Shown here piece by piece: positions 1 to 9,144 of a stretch of 64,000 nucleotides of DNA. Made by a program: the position numbers and the translations under genes. Under the pieces are notes generated by a model. That model was not told the DNA's origin and did no database searches. It was given only the letters and a program-made list of their open reading frames with translations. How positions within the stretch are numbered: the first letter of the stretch is position 1; the number at the start of each line of letters is the position of its first letter. The stretch is from Deefgea chitinilytica (lineage in GTDB: Bacteria; Pseudomonadota; Gammaproteobacteria; Burkholderiales; Chitinibacteraceae). Location of the stretch: positions 806,001-870,000 of the forward strand of contig NZ_WOFE01000001.1 of NCBI RefSeq assembly GCF_016881405.1. Direction: 5' to 3'.

Positions 1-1
1 G

Positions 2-352
2 GCTGAACTGGTGGCACTAGGCGTTGCTGAGCAAGATATTTTACTAGTCAGCGTAGCTGGCGCATTAGAAATTCCGGTAGTGCTACAAACAATGGCTGAG
101 AGCGATCGTTTTGATGCATTGATTGCATTGGGCGCGGTGATTCGTGGTGACACTTATCATTTTGAATTGGTGGCGAATGAATCTGGGGCTGGCGTTACCC
201 GGGTCGGTTTAGATTGGGGAATCGCAATTGCTAATGCGATTTTGACGACCGATACCGATGAGCAAGCGGAAGTGCGAATTTCTGAAAAGGGACGCGATGC
301 GGCCCGTACTGTCGTTGAAACGGCTAATTTAATTAAGGCATTACAAGCATGA
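2..352 (+). CDS. ribH: 6,7-dimethyl-8-ribityllumazine synthase, 5' end outside window
   Basis: Penultimate enzyme of riboflavin synthesis: condenses 5-amino-6-ribitylamino-uracil with dihydroxybutanone phosphate to lumazine. The reading frame is open from base 2, so the N-terminus is missing. Visible family signatures are the stretch '[10 protein letters not shown]', the turn '[14 protein letters not shown]' and '[16 protein letters not shown]', which form the substrate pocket of the icosahedral synthase. The stop overlaps the nusB start by 4 bases (ATGA), which indicates translational coupling; ribH-nusB is a widespread proteobacterial order. Only completeness is uncertain. Confidence 0.95.
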   Translation, partial: AELVALGVAEQDILLVSVAGALEIPVVLQTMAESDRFDALIALGAVIRGDTYHFELVANESGAGVTRVGLDWGIAIANAILTTDTDEQAEVRISEKGRDAARTVVETANLIKALQA

Positions 353-837
353 CCGAAGCAAGCACTCCAGTAGTACCCCGCCCAAAGCCAAAGTCTGCGC
401 GCCGTCGTGCTCGTGAATTTGCGATGCAGGGGGTTTATCAATGGTTAATGAGCAATGATAGTGGCAGCAGCATTGATCGTTTCTTGCGCGATAGCACGCC
501 TTATTTTGCAAAGTGCGATGAAATCTTATTTCGCGCTGTGTTGTTCGGTGTGATTAAAGATATTGGATCGTTGACGAAAGCGCTTGAGCCCCATGTTGAG
601 CGGCCCTTGGATGAAGTTAGTGTTGTTGAGATGGCTGTTTTGTATGTTGCTGCATTTGAAATTGTCTCGATGCCAGAAACACCGTATCCGGTCATTATTA
701 ACGAAGCAATTGAGCTCACCAAGTCGTTTGGTGGGGCTGATGGCCATCGTTTCGTAAATGGTGTGCTGGATAAATTGGCGGCATTGGTGCGAGCGGATGA
801 ATTTGCCGCCGCTGCCGCAAAACGTCGTAACGGCTAA
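349..837 (+). CDS. nusB: Transcription antitermination factor NusB
   Basis: NusB binds boxA RNA with S10 (NusE) and promotes rRNA antitermination. The 162-residue product carries the basic N-terminal helix '[16 protein letters not shown]', the central '[16 protein letters not shown]' helix and the C-terminal '[27 protein letters not shown]', all typical of the family. The start ATG overlaps the ribH stop. The first 15 residues are a basic, proline-rich extension before the conserved domain. It lies in the operon with thiL and pgpA. Confidence 0.96.
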   Translation: MTEASTPVVPRPKPKSARRRAREFAMQGVYQWLMSNDSGSSIDRFLRDSTPYFAKCDEILFRAVLFGVIKDIGSLTKALEPHVERPLDEVSVVEMAVLYVAAFEIVSMPETPYPVIINEAIELTKSFGGADGHRFVNGVLDKLAALVRADEFAAAAAKRRNG

Positions 838-860
838 CCGCCATTTCAATTCCAATAACT

Positions 861-876
861 GCCCGAGTAATCGGGC
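861..876 (+). other. Small perfect hairpin just upstream of thiL
   Basis: GCCCGA-GTAA-TCGGGC forms a 6-bp perfect stem with a 4-base loop in the short nusB-thiL gap. No T-run follows, so it is not an intrinsic terminator. It lies directly before the AGGG ribosome-binding site of thiL and could tune thiL translation or mRNA stability. Function is inferred only. Confidence 0.4.
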
Positions 877-888
877 AGGGTGTCTGCT

Positions 889-1851
889 GTGAATGAATTC
901 GATCTAATAGCTAAATACTTCACGCGCCCAGCGCCGGGAATTGATCTGGGTGTTGGTGATGATGCTGCCTTAGTTTCCATCAGTCCTGATCATCAGCTTG
1001 CTATCTCGGTCGATATGCTGGTCGCTGGGCGGCATTTTTTTGCTGATGCGGATCCTGAGCGGCTAGGTCATAAATGTTTGGCGGTCAATTTGTCGGACAT
1101 GGCTGCGATGGGGGCGAAACCAACGTGGTTTACATTGTCGCTGGCTTTGCCTGAAATGAATGAAGTTTGGTTATCGTCATTTAGCCGCGGCATGTTTGCA
1201 CTGGCTGATCAATTTAATCTGCCACTGATCGGTGGCGACACCACTCGTGGCCCTTTGTCTATTTCGATTCAAATTGCGGGTGAAGTGCCAAAAGGACGGG
1301 CTTTGCTTCGCCGTGGCGCGCAATTGGGTGACGATGTTTGGGTTTCAGGGCCGTTAGGTGCAGCAGCAGCAGCGGTGATGCATCGAACTGGTCGGGTGGT
1401 GCTTGATGCGACGCTGGCTCAGCGTTGTGATTTACGCCTGGATTTACCGCAGCCTCGCGTTAAATTGGGTTTGGCTTTGCGAGACTTGGCGCATTCGGCG
1501 CTAGATATTTCCGATGGTCTAATTGGTGACTTGGCGCATATTTGTGAGCAGGCAGGGTGCGCGGCTATAATTGACTTTAAAAATGTTCCGCAAGCCATTG
1601 AATTAAATGGGTTAAGTTCTGAGTTGATCTGCGAGGCAGTATTGGCGGGTGGCGATGATTACGAGCTGTGCTTTACCGCGCCCGTGGTAAATCGTGAGGC
1701 AATCGAGCGTTTGGGGGGGGCGTTAAATACACCACTATTTCGAGTCGGCACTATAACTTGCCCAAATGCAAACACCCCTTTGGTGCAAGTGTTTGATGAA
1801 GCGGGTCAATTGATGGCTTTACCGTTTACTGGGTTTGATCATTTTAAATGA
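889..1851 (+). CDS. thiL: Thiamine-monophosphate kinase
   Basis: Phosphorylates thiamine monophosphate to thiamine diphosphate, the active cofactor. Family motifs are 'GVGDDAALV', the Mg/ATP-binding 'AVNLSDMAAMGAKP', 'LIGGDTTRGPLSISI', and 'ALDISDGLIGDLAHI' near the C-terminal half. I prefer the GTG at 889 because AGGG lies eight bases upstream and because homologues begin just before 'FDLIAKYF'. A GTG at 880 in the same frame would add three residues. The stop overlaps the pgpA start (ATGA), so the two are coupled. Confidence 0.94.
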   Translation: MNEFDLIAKYFTRPAPGIDLGVGDDAALVSISPDHQLAISVDMLVAGRHFFADADPERLGHKCLAVNLSDMAAMGAKPTWFTLSLALPEMNEVWLSSFSRGMFALADQFNLPLIGGDTTRGPLSISIQIAGEVPKGRALLRRGAQLGDDVWVSGPLGAAAAAVMHRTGRVVLDATLAQRCDLRLDLPQPRVKLGLALRDLAHSALDISDGLIGDLAHICEQAGCAAIIDFKNVPQAIELNGLSSELICEAVLAGGDDYELCFTAPVVNREAIERLGGALNTPLFRVGTITCPNANTPLVQVFDEAGQLMALPFTGFDHFK

Positions 1852-2342
1852 AACAAGCACCTCTTCAAATCGTTGATCTGCGCTTTCTATTCATGCATCC
1901 AGCGCATTTTATCGCGCTAGGTTTTGGGAGCGGTTTGGCCAAGCGCGCCCCTGGCACGTGGGGGACGCTGGCGGCCTTACCTTTGTTTGCGTTGCTGCAG
2001 TTGCTCTTTTCAAATATTGAAATTGCTTTACTGTGCGTGCCCTTATTTGTATTGGGTGTTTGGGCTTCCGATGTAACTGGCCGAGCCTTGGGGGTGGGCG
2101 ACTACGGAGGGATTGTCATCGATGAAATTATCGCAATGTGCTTAGTTTTGTGTGTTACGCCGCCAACGTGGGCCGCTTGGTTGCTCGCATTTGTACTGTT
2201 TCGATTTTTTGACATCCTTAAGCCTTGGCCGATTCGCTGGCTGGATCAATATGTCAAAGGCGGATTTGGCGTGATGATTGATGATATCTTGGCGGCAGGC
2301 TTTGCAATCGTCCCCATTTTGTTGCTAGCGCCGTATCTGTGA
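1848..2342 (+). CDS. pgpA: Phosphatidylglycerophosphatase A
   Basis: Inner-membrane phosphatase that converts phosphatidylglycerol phosphate to phosphatidylglycerol. The 164-residue product has the diagnostic '[16 protein letters not shown]' near its N-terminus, '[13 protein letters not shown]' (acidic catalytic/metal segment) and several hydrophobic helices. It overlaps thiL by 4 bases, and uvrC starts 8 bases downstream. pgsA, the enzyme making its substrate, lies one gene further on in the same direction, so two consecutive steps of phosphatidylglycerol synthesis share this cluster. Confidence 0.94.
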   Translation: MKQAPLQIVDLRFLFMHPAHFIALGFGSGLAKRAPGTWGTLAALPLFALLQLLFSNIEIALLCVPLFVLGVWASDVTGRALGVGDYGGIVIDEIIAMCLVLCVTPPTWAAWLLAFVLFRFFDILKPWPIRWLDQYVKGGFGVMIDDILAAGFAIVPILLLAPYL

Positions 2343-2349
2343 GTTGGGG

Positions 2350-4233
2350 ATGGCGGACTCTACTCCACTTGATCATGTCGAGGCGCAACGCGCAGCTCTA
2401 TTGCTCGTCGTAAAAAATCTACCAGATTTGCCTGGGGTGTATCGCTATTTAGCGAGCGATGGCACTGTGCTGTACGTAGGCAAGGCAAAAAGCTTAAAAA
2501 AACGCGTTAGTTCATATTTCCAGAAAAACGATCAAAGTCCACGCATTCGCTTGATGTTGGCGCAAGTTGCGAGTATTGAGACCACCGTAGTTCGCTCTGA
2601 AGCTGAAGCGTTGGTGCTTGAAAATAATTTAATTAAAGCTTTAAGTCCTCGCTATAACATCTTGTTTCGAGATGATAAGTCTTATCCTTATGTGATGCTG
2701 AGCGGGCATCGTAGTCCTCGGCTTGCCTATTATCGTGGTGCTTTAGACAAAAAAAATACCTATTTTGGCCCGTTTCCAAATGGTTATGTTGTCAAAGAAA
2801 GTATTCAGTTGCTGCAAAAGGTTTTTTTACTTAGAACTTGCGAAGATTCGGTGTTTGCCAATCGTTCACGACCTTGTCTATTACATCAAATCAAACGCTG
2901 CTCTGCGCCTTGTGTGGATTTAATTTCACCTGAGGCATATCGACAAGATGTCGCCAATGCGACCTTGTTTCTGACTGGCAAAGAAACCGAAGTGATTGCT
3001 CAGCTTGAATCAAAAATGAAGGCGCTCGCTGCAGATTGGCAGTTTGAAGCGGCGGCTGTTGTACGTGATCAAATTCAAGCTTTGACACAAGTACAAGAGC
3101 GGCAGTTTGTCTCATCCACTACTAGCGAAATGGACGCTGATATTGTCGCTTGCGTAGAAAGCGAAGGTATTTTGTGCGTCAATTTGGCGATGGTGCGAGG
3201 TGGGCGGCATGTTGGGGATAAAAACATTTTCCCAAGTCACGCTGATGATTACACACCCGCAGCGGTAATACATGCGTTTTTGGCGCAGCATTATTTAGAA
3301 CGCAGCGCGCCGGGTGTCATTTTGTGCTCGCCCGCGCCCGAAGATACGGCCAATCTTGCAGAATTATTGTCTGAGCAGGCGCAGCGCAAAGTCCTAATCA
3401 ATACCAATCCAAATGGTGAGCGACGTATCTGGCTGGAGATGTCAAAGCGCAATGCTCAGCAGGCAATACTGCAAAGAATCGGCCAACAAGCCAGTCAAGT
3501 TGGGCGACTCAATGCTTTAATCGAGGCGCTGGGCTTGCCCGAAGAGACGCAACGGTTGGAGTGCTTTGATATTTCTCACACAATGGGTGAAGCCACCGTG
3601 GCATCCTGTGTGGTATATGACAGGCAAGACATGCAACCCAAAGAATATCGTCGCTACAATATCGCCACCGATTCTTCTGGTGTAGCAAAAGAAGGTTTTT
3701 TACCGATTACATCAGGTGATGACTATGCGGCGATGCGGCAAGTATTAACGCGTCGTTATGAGAAGGTCGCCGCGGGTGAGGGTGTGGTACCCGATGTAAT
3801 TGTGATTGACGGTGGCAAAGGGCAGCTGGGGATTGCAATTGAGGTGATGAATGAAATTGGTTTGACTGCACCATGGTTGCTGGGCGTAGCTAAAGGCGAG
3901 ACACGCAAGGCAGGTTTGGAGCAATTGATCGTGCCGCGCACAGGAAACACGGTACAATTACGCCGCGACCATCCGGGTCTGCATTTAATTCAGCAGATTC
4001 GTGATGAGGCGCACCGTTTTGCAATCACAGGTCATCGGGCGCGTCGAGCTAAAGCCCGAGTGAGTTCCAGCTTGGAAGAGCTTGAAGGCGTTGGTCCTAA
4101 GCGCAGACAGAAATTATTGGCCCGTTTCGGTGGTTTGCAGGGGGTCAAGGCGGCCAGTGTTGATGAATTGATGCAAGTAGAGGGCATTAATCAAGCACTG
4201 GCGACCAAAATTCATGCTGCATTACGAGGTTGA
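2350..4233 (+). CDS. uvrC: Excinuclease ABC subunit C
   Basis: Dual-incision nuclease of nucleotide excision repair, working with UvrA and UvrB. About 627 residues. A GIY-YIG nuclease domain covers residues ~25-105 ('[20 protein letters not shown]'), a UVR (UvrB-binding) motif lies at ~225-246, the RNase H-like 3' endonuclease domain follows from ~400 ('[17 protein letters not shown]'), and the C-terminus has tandem helix-hairpin-helix motifs ('[18 protein letters not shown]', '[16 protein letters not shown]'). The ATG at 2350 is preferred; an in-frame TTG at 2344 would add two residues. uvrC-pgsA adjacency is widespread in proteobacteria. Confidence 0.97.
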   Translation: MADSTPLDHVEAQRAALLLVVKNLPDLPGVYRYLASDGTVLYVGKAKSLKKRVSSYFQKNDQSPRIRLMLAQVASIETTVVRSEAEALVLENNLIKALSPRYNILFRDDKSYPYVMLSGHRSPRLAYYRGALDKKNTYFGPFPNGYVVKESIQLLQKVFLLRTCEDSVFANRSRPCLLHQIKRCSAPCVDLISPEAYRQDVANATLFLTGKETEVIAQLESKMKALAADWQFEAAAVVRDQIQALTQVQERQFVSSTTSEMDADIVACVESEGILCVNLAMVRGGRHVGDKNIFPSHADDYTPAAVIHAFLAQHYLERSAPGVILCSPAPEDTANLAELLSEQAQRKVLINTNPNGERRIWLEMSKRNAQQAILQRIGQQASQVGRLNALIEALGLPEETQRLECFDISHTMGEATVASCVVYDRQDMQPKEYRRYNIATDSSGVAKEGFLPITSGDDYAAMRQVLTRRYEKVAAGEGVVPDVIVIDGGKGQLGIAIEVMNEIGLTAPWLLGVAKGETRKAGLEQLIVPRTGNTVQLRRDHPGLHLIQQIRDEAHRFAITGHRARRAKARVSSSLEELEGVGPKRRQKLLARFGGLQGVKAASVDELMQVEGINQALATKIHAALRG

Positions 4234-4337
4234 TTTAACCTTAGAAAAGTTAACTTGCATCGCGTTCTTGCTTGATGAGTCGTTGACTTAGTCGCAGGAA
4301 TTAGCGCGCAATATTGCTATCCATTTAAAGTATCTCA

Positions 4338-4913
4338 ATGCCACTAAATTTACCCATTTTATTGACTTGGTTGCGTGTTGCGCTGATTCCGGTGTTTGTC
4401 GGCGTTTTTTCTTTGCCGCATGCGGAATACCCTGTGGCGTGGCAAAACATGGTCGGAGCAAGCTTATTTTTATTAGCTGCTATTACGGATTGGTTTGATG
4501 GTTTTCTGGCTCGACGCTGGAATCAAACCTCGCAATTTGGCGCTTTTTTAGATCCAGTTGCCGATAAATTAATGGTGGCTGCGGCGTTGATTTTGTTGGT
4601 TGAGCTAGACCGCACCGCCAGTTGGCTGGCAGTCATTATTATTGGTCGTGAAATTACCATTTCGGCGCTGCGCGAATGGATGGCGCAGTTAGGGAAGGCA
4701 AAAAGCGTGGCGGTCAGTTTTATTGGCAAGCTTAAAACTACCGCGCAAATGGTGGCGATTTTTTTATTGGTTTGGTCCGAGCCCATCATTCCGGGTGTTT
4801 CGACCCAATTGGTGGGTACGGTGGCGATGTATCTGGCGGCAATACTAACTATTTGGTCGATGTTTTATTACCTTCGCGTAGCTGCTGAGCAATTTAAAGA
4901 TGGCGCGGTCTAA
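4338..4913 (+). CDS. pgsA: CDP-diacylglycerol--glycerol-3-phosphate 3-phosphatidyltransferase
   Basis: Inner-membrane enzyme that makes phosphatidylglycerol phosphate from CDP-diacylglycerol and glycerol-3-phosphate. The CDP-alcohol phosphatidyltransferase signature D-G-x2-A-R-x8-G-x3-D-x3-D is visible as 'DWFDGFLARRWNQTSQFGAF' followed by 'LDPVADKLM'. The 191-residue length and hydrophobic helices fit the family. It lies 104 bases after uvrC, a gap with no gene that may hold its own promoter. Its product is the substrate of PgpA, two genes upstream. Confidence 0.96.
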   Translation: MPLNLPILLTWLRVALIPVFVGVFSLPHAEYPVAWQNMVGASLFLLAAITDWFDGFLARRWNQTSQFGAFLDPVADKLMVAAALILLVELDRTASWLAVIIIGREITISALREWMAQLGKAKSVAVSFIGKLKTTAQMVAIFLLVWSEPIIPGVSTQLVGTVAMYLAAILTIWSMFYYLRVAAEQFKDGAV

Positions 4914-4985
4914 TTAAATGCCTGATGTATGTTAATACAAGCAATATTTATCAAGGCTTTTCGCGCAATACGTCGAGTGGTTTGA

Positions 4986-6134
4986 TTGAGTGTGTTGAGA
5001 TCGAAACCGCTGCTGGCGATTGCTGGCTTTTACTTTTGCTATTTCGCTTTTAATGGCTTGTTTTCCCCTTACTGGGGTTTGTATTTGGCCAGCTTGACGT
5101 TTCCTGCTTGGCAAATCGGGATCTTGACCTCGTTAACTCAAATCAATCGAATTTATGCTCCGACCTTGTGGGGCTGGCTCTCTGATCGCACCGGGCGACG
5201 ACAAACCATTTTGCGTATTGCTGGCCTAGGTGGTTTGGTCTTTTTTATTCCACTGTTGTTGACGCAATCTTTTGCTTACTTGTTTGTTGCGGTGTTTATT
5301 GGCAGCTTTTTTTGGAGCGCTGCGCTGCCGTTGGTGGAAGCAACTACCATGAGCTTGCTCAAGGGCGATAGCGGGGCTTACTCACGCTTGCGGCTCTGGG
5401 GTTCGGTTGGGTTTGTCTGTGCGACTTTGGGGGCGGGTTATTTGATTGAGGCGCGAGGTATTGGTATTTTGCCGTGGGCGGTTATCGCGATTATGGCGAG
5501 CCTAGCCGTTTACTCGTGGCAAGTGCCTAGTCCGCCCGCTGCTGGCCAGCTCCAAATGGCGCAGAGTAGTTTTAACGCCGTATTGGCAAAAATTGAAGTT
5601 CGTGCGCTGTTGCTTGTGTGCTTTCTGATGGCTTTTGCGCATGGCGCCTATTATAGTTTTTATTCAATTTATATTGCCGAACAAGGTTATGGTCAAAGCC
5701 TGATCGGCGGATTATGGTCAATCGGCGTGTTGGCCGAGATTGCGGTGTTTGCGCTAATGCCAAAGCTTACGCGCCGGTTTGCTTTACGCACTTTGTTCTT
5801 GTTTGGCTTGGCGGTTGCTACGTTGCGTTTTAACTTGATTGCGTTTGGCGCGGGCTCCTTGGTTCTGTTAATGCTGGCGCAGTTGGCGCATGCATTTACA
5901 TTTGGTAGTCATCATGCGGTCACCATGAACTATATTCATCGATATTTTGCCGGCGCTCATCAAGCGCGCGGGCAGGCTTTGTATATTGCGGTGTCTTTTG
6001 GTTTAGGTGGTAGCTTGGGTGGTATATTGACGGGGCTGGCTTGGGAGCGATTGGGCGGCGCTTATCTATTTGCTTTGTCCGGTTTAATTGCGCTGCTTGG
6101 TTTTTTGCTGGCGTACTTAAGGGTCGATAAGTAG
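4986..6134 (+). CDS. MFS transporter, HcaT/3-phenylpropionate-transporter-like
   Basis: A 382-residue polytopic membrane protein with about twelve hydrophobic segments. The N-terminal 'FYFCYFAFNGLFSPYWGLYLAS', the loop 2-3 motif 'GWLSDRTGRRQTIL' and the later 'AHGAYYSFYSIYIAEQGYGQ' resemble the MFS_1-like family that includes E. coli HcaT. The substrate cannot be read from sequence, and family members are often annotated without proof. The start is a TTG five bases after GAGTGG; a GTG two codons later is an alternative. It stands alone between the uvrC-pgsA cluster and the aromatic amino acid cluster. Confidence 0.8.
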   Translation: MSVLRSKPLLAIAGFYFCYFAFNGLFSPYWGLYLASLTFPAWQIGILTSLTQINRIYAPTLWGWLSDRTGRRQTILRIAGLGGLVFFIPLLLTQSFAYLFVAVFIGSFFWSAALPLVEATTMSLLKGDSGAYSRLRLWGSVGFVCATLGAGYLIEARGIGILPWAVIAIMASLAVYSWQVPSPPAAGQLQMAQSSFNAVLAKIEVRALLLVCFLMAFAHGAYYSFYSIYIAEQGYGQSLIGGLWSIGVLAEIAVFALMPKLTRRFALRTLFLFGLAVATLRFNLIAFGAGSLVLLMLAQLAHAFTFGSHHAVTMNYIHRYFAGAHQARGQALYIAVSFGLGGSLGGILTGLAWERLGGAYLFALSGLIALLGFLLAYLRVDK

Positions 6135-6195
6135 ATGTATTTTAATCTAGCCATTAATTTGCTTATCTTGTAATGATATACCTATTGGATCGCTT

Positions 6196-7191
6196 ATGAT
6201 AATTGTGATGCAGTTAAATGCCCAAGAGCAGCAAATTTCAGCGGTAATTGAGCAAATCCGCGCAGCAGGACTCAAAGAGCATGTTTCTCGGGGTGCTGAG
6301 CTGGTGATTATTGGTGCAATTGGCGACGAAGATAGGCTGAATCCACTTGCCTTTGAAATGCTTGCGGGCGTTGAGCGGGTGACGCGGGTAACAAAACAGT
6401 ACAAGATGGTGTCGCGCGCGACTCAGCCGGCAGGCGCGTTATTTAAGGTGCGCGGCGTTGAGATCGGTGGTGAGCAAATACAAGTCTGCGCTGGAGTTCA
6501 CTCTTGGTTTGCTACGCAAGTCGCACAAGTTACTGCGGATGCAGTGCAGGCGGCGGGTTGCCGCTTGCTATGGTCAAGACTGGAGCGGCCTGCGCATTCA
6601 CCTTATGAGTTTTATGGGGCTTCACTGGAGAATGCGTCAGCATTGCGGGCGCTGGCTCGGCAAAGTAGCTTGCCGTTTGTGGTTGAAGTGAACGATGTGC
6701 AGGCGCTAGAGGCGTTGCTGGCGTATGACGTTGATATCATTCAACTTGGGGCGCAAAGCATGTCGCATCGCGGCTTATTGCGAGAATTGGGCCGACTTAA
6801 TAAGCCTGTTATTTTGCGCCGAGGATTGGCTTCATCGGTTGCCGATTGGCTCTTGGCGGCGGAGGCGATTGCCGCGGGAGGTAATCACCATATTATTTTG
6901 TGTGAACCTGGTGTCAGGGGCTCGCTCGACGTAGCAACGATTGCGCTGTTAAAACGGGAGACTTATCTGCCGGTGTTTGTTGATGTTAGTCACGCAAGTA
7001 CTAGAGCTTGGATGACGCCTCATTTGACTATGGCGGCGGTGGCGGCAGGCGCAGATGGCCTGATGATTGATGTTCATACTGCGCGGGTGCCTGCAGTTGA
7101 TTTTGGCGATCAATCAGTTGAAGTTGCGCAGCTCGAGCAAATCATGATTGGTTTGCGCGCTATTGCGCCAGCGCTGGGTCGGAAAATTTAA
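6196..7191 (+). CDS. DAHP synthase (type I-beta) homologue with degenerate active site
   Basis: The 331-residue protein has the layout of bacterial type I-beta 3-deoxy-7-phosphoheptulonate synthases: an N-terminal ferredoxin-like regulatory domain (residues 1-75) and a TIM barrel ('DIIQLGAQSMSHRGLLRELG', 'AAVAAGADGLMIDVH'). Against the family pattern, the metal-binding Cys of 'AGPCAVES' is His102, the metal-binding Glu of 'MIEVH' is Asp292, and the Asp of 'SDGPQS' aligns with Phe303; only His266 remains. The phosphoenolpyruvate-binding Lys and Arg of 'FKPRTSPY' are Arg131 and Ala133. It is followed 17 bases later by tyrA. It is probably inactive in the canonical reaction, perhaps a regulatory pseudoenzyme. 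Confidence 0.8.
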   Translation: MIIVMQLNAQEQQISAVIEQIRAAGLKEHVSRGAELVIIGAIGDEDRLNPLAFEMLAGVERVTRVTKQYKMVSRATQPAGALFKVRGVEIGGEQIQVCAGVHSWFATQVAQVTADAVQAAGCRLLWSRLERPAHSPYEFYGASLENASALRALARQSSLPFVVEVNDVQALEALLAYDVDIIQLGAQSMSHRGLLRELGRLNKPVILRRGLASSVADWLLAAEAIAAGGNHHIILCEPGVRGSLDVATIALLKRETYLPVFVDVSHASTRAWMTPHLTMAAVAAGADGLMIDVHTARVPAVDFGDQSVEVAQLEQIMIGLRAIAPALGRKI

Positions 7192-7208
7192 TTTTTTTGG
7201 ACGTCTGA

Positions 7209-8084
7209 ATGCAGTCAGTTGAGCGATTGGTTTTATTGGGGACTGGGTTGATTTCCGGTTCATTTGCGCTGGCGCTAAAGCGCGCTCGCCTTGTGAAGCA
7301 GGTGGTTGGCGTTGGGCGTAGCATAGAAAATTTGACCCGTGCGCTGGAATTAGGGGTGGTTGATGCGTATCTAACCGACGCAGCTGCTGCGGTGCGCGGC
7401 GCAGATTTGGTCTTGCTCGGCACGCCAGTCGGCCAGATGGGACGGTTGATGCAGCAAATAGCGCCTCATTTGTCGCCGAATTGTGTAGTGACTGATGGGG
7501 GGTCAACCAAGCAGGATGTTTGTGCTTTGTTTCGTGAGCACTTGCCTCAGCAATTAGCTAGCTGCGTGCCAGGGCATCCAATTGCGGGTTCTGATTTGTC
7601 GGGGGCGTCGGCGGCTCAATTTGGTTTGTACGAGGGACGGCGCGTAGTCTTGACGCCGTTGTCTGAAAATAACGTTGAAGCTATCGAGCGTGTACGGCAG
7701 TTGTGGCAGGCATGTGGTGCAACCGTGTACGAGATGTCAGCTGAGCAGCATGATGGTATTTTCTCGGCGGTGAGCCATGCGCCGCATTTACTGTCTTTTG
7801 CGTATATGAATTCAGTGCTAGATCGTTACAATGCTAAGCAGTGTCTTGACTTTGCAGCCAGTGGTTTTCGGGATTTTACGCGCATTGCGGGCTCGCATCC
7901 GGATATGTGGCGCGATATTGCGCTGGCCAATCGCAGTGCTGTTTTAAGTGACTTAAAAGCTAATATTGCTCAGCTAAATCATCTTGTTCAGCTCATTGAG
8001 CAAGATCAGGCTCTGGCGCTGACTGAATATATTCAACGTGCTAGCCAAGCTCGAATCGAGTGGGGGCAGCCTAAAAAGGAGTAA
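7209..8084 (+). CDS. tyrA: Prephenate dehydrogenase
   Basis: Oxidative decarboxylation of prephenate to 4-hydroxyphenylpyruvate in tyrosine synthesis. The 291-residue monofunctional enzyme has the N-terminal NAD-binding glycine motif 'LGTGLISGSFALAL', 'DGGSTKQDV', and the catalytic region 'CVPGHPIAGSDLSGASAA' (active-site His) followed by 'FSAVSHAPHLLSFA'. It follows the DAHP-synthase-like gene by 17 bases and precedes an aldo/keto reductase by three, so the three probably share a transcript. Confidence 0.95.
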   Translation: MQSVERLVLLGTGLISGSFALALKRARLVKQVVGVGRSIENLTRALELGVVDAYLTDAAAAVRGADLVLLGTPVGQMGRLMQQIAPHLSPNCVVTDGGSTKQDVCALFREHLPQQLASCVPGHPIAGSDLSGASAAQFGLYEGRRVVLTPLSENNVEAIERVRQLWQACGATVYEMSAEQHDGIFSAVSHAPHLLSFAYMNSVLDRYNAKQCLDFAASGFRDFTRIAGSHPDMWRDIALANRSAVLSDLKANIAQLNHLVQLIEQDQALALTEYIQRASQARIEWGQPKKE

Positions 8085-8087
8085 GGT

Positions 8088-9077
8088 ATGAGTTATCGAG
8101 CGGCGGCAAATCGTTATGAGGTAATGCCTTATCGTCGTTGTGGTCGTAGCGGGCTTAAATTGCCAGCGATCTCTTTGGGTTTGTGGCACAACTTTGGCGA
8201 TAATAAGCCTTATGAAAATAGCCGTGCTATGCTGCTTCGTGCGTTTGATTTGGGTATTACGCATTTTGATTTAGCAAATAATTACGGTCCTCGCCCTGGT
8301 GCGGCAGAAGAAACTTTCGGTCGAGTTTTAAAGCAAGATTTGCGCGCCTATCGTGATGAGATGATTGTGAGTACTAAGGCTGGCTGGGAAATGTGGCCCG
8401 GCCCCTACGGTGAGTGGGGGAGCCGCAAGTACTTGATGGCGAGTCTGGATCAGAGTTTGAGTCGCTTGGGTTTGGATTATGTCGATATTTTTTATTCGCA
8501 TCGACCTGATCCAGAAACGCCGATGGAAGAAACTATGTCGGCGCTTGATGCGATGGTGCGCCAAGGTAAGGCGCTATATGTGGGGATATCCTCTTATTCT
8601 CCGGCGCAAACGGTAGAGGCTGCTCGAATCTTAAAAGAGCTAGGAACGCCTTGTCTAATTCATCAACCTAAATATTCAATGTTCGAACGTGATATTGAGC
8701 GTGGTTTGCTGGATGTTTTGGCTGAAAACGGTATTGGTAGTATTGCTTTTTGTCCGTTGGCGCAAGGTTTGTTGACAGGCCGATATTTGGCTGGAATACC
8801 GCAGGATTCTCGTGCTGCCGCCTTGGATAATCATTTTTTAGATGAGCAAGGTGTTGCTTTGTATTTGTCGCGCGCGCAGCGGTTGAATCAACTTGCGCAG
8901 CAGCGCGGTCAGACTTTGGCGCAGATGGCGCTGGCGTGGGCTCTACTTACTGTGACTTCAGTTATTGTCGGTGCAAGTCGGGTGTCGCAGCTGGAGGAGA
9001 ATGTTGGTGCTGTGGCTAATATGAATTTTTCGGCCGCCGAGTTGCTCGAGATTGAAGCTGTTTTGGCTTCGATGTGA
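8088..9077 (+). CDS. Aldo/keto reductase of the YghZ/Gpr type (L-glyceraldehyde-3-phosphate reductase-like)
   Basis: A 329-residue NADPH-dependent AKR14-type oxidoreductase. The N-terminus ('YRRCGRSGLKLPAISLGLWHNFG' then 'FDLGITHFDLANNYGP') closely follows E. coli YghZ. The catalytic tetrad is visible as Asp/Tyr in 'FDLANNYG', Lys in 'VSTKAGWEMWPGPYG' and His in 'IFYSHRPDPETPMEE'. The cofactor-binding end is 'VIVGASRVSQLEENVGA'. It sits between tyrA and cmk, where aroA is normally found in betaproteobacteria. The physiological substrate is not known from sequence. Confidence 0.9.
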   Translation: MSYRAAANRYEVMPYRRCGRSGLKLPAISLGLWHNFGDNKPYENSRAMLLRAFDLGITHFDLANNYGPRPGAAEETFGRVLKQDLRAYRDEMIVSTKAGWEMWPGPYGEWGSRKYLMASLDQSLSRLGLDYVDIFYSHRPDPETPMEETMSALDAMVRQGKALYVGISSYSPAQTVEAARILKELGTPCLIHQPKYSMFERDIERGLLDVLAENGIGSIAFCPLAQGLLTGRYLAGIPQDSRAAALDNHFLDEQGVALYLSRAQRLNQLAQQRGQTLAQMALAWALLTVTSVIVGASRVSQLEENVGAVANMNFSAAELLEIEAVLASM

Positions 9078-9144
9078 TTTTGGTGATTTGGATTTGAAGG
9101 GTCGGCGAGCATTCGTTGGCCTTTTTTATTGCTGGAGAAGTAGA

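Noticed and set aside
7114-7506. Minus-strand 130-residue open frame
   Set aside because: Antisense to the start of tyrA, with no family similarity or ribosome-binding site.
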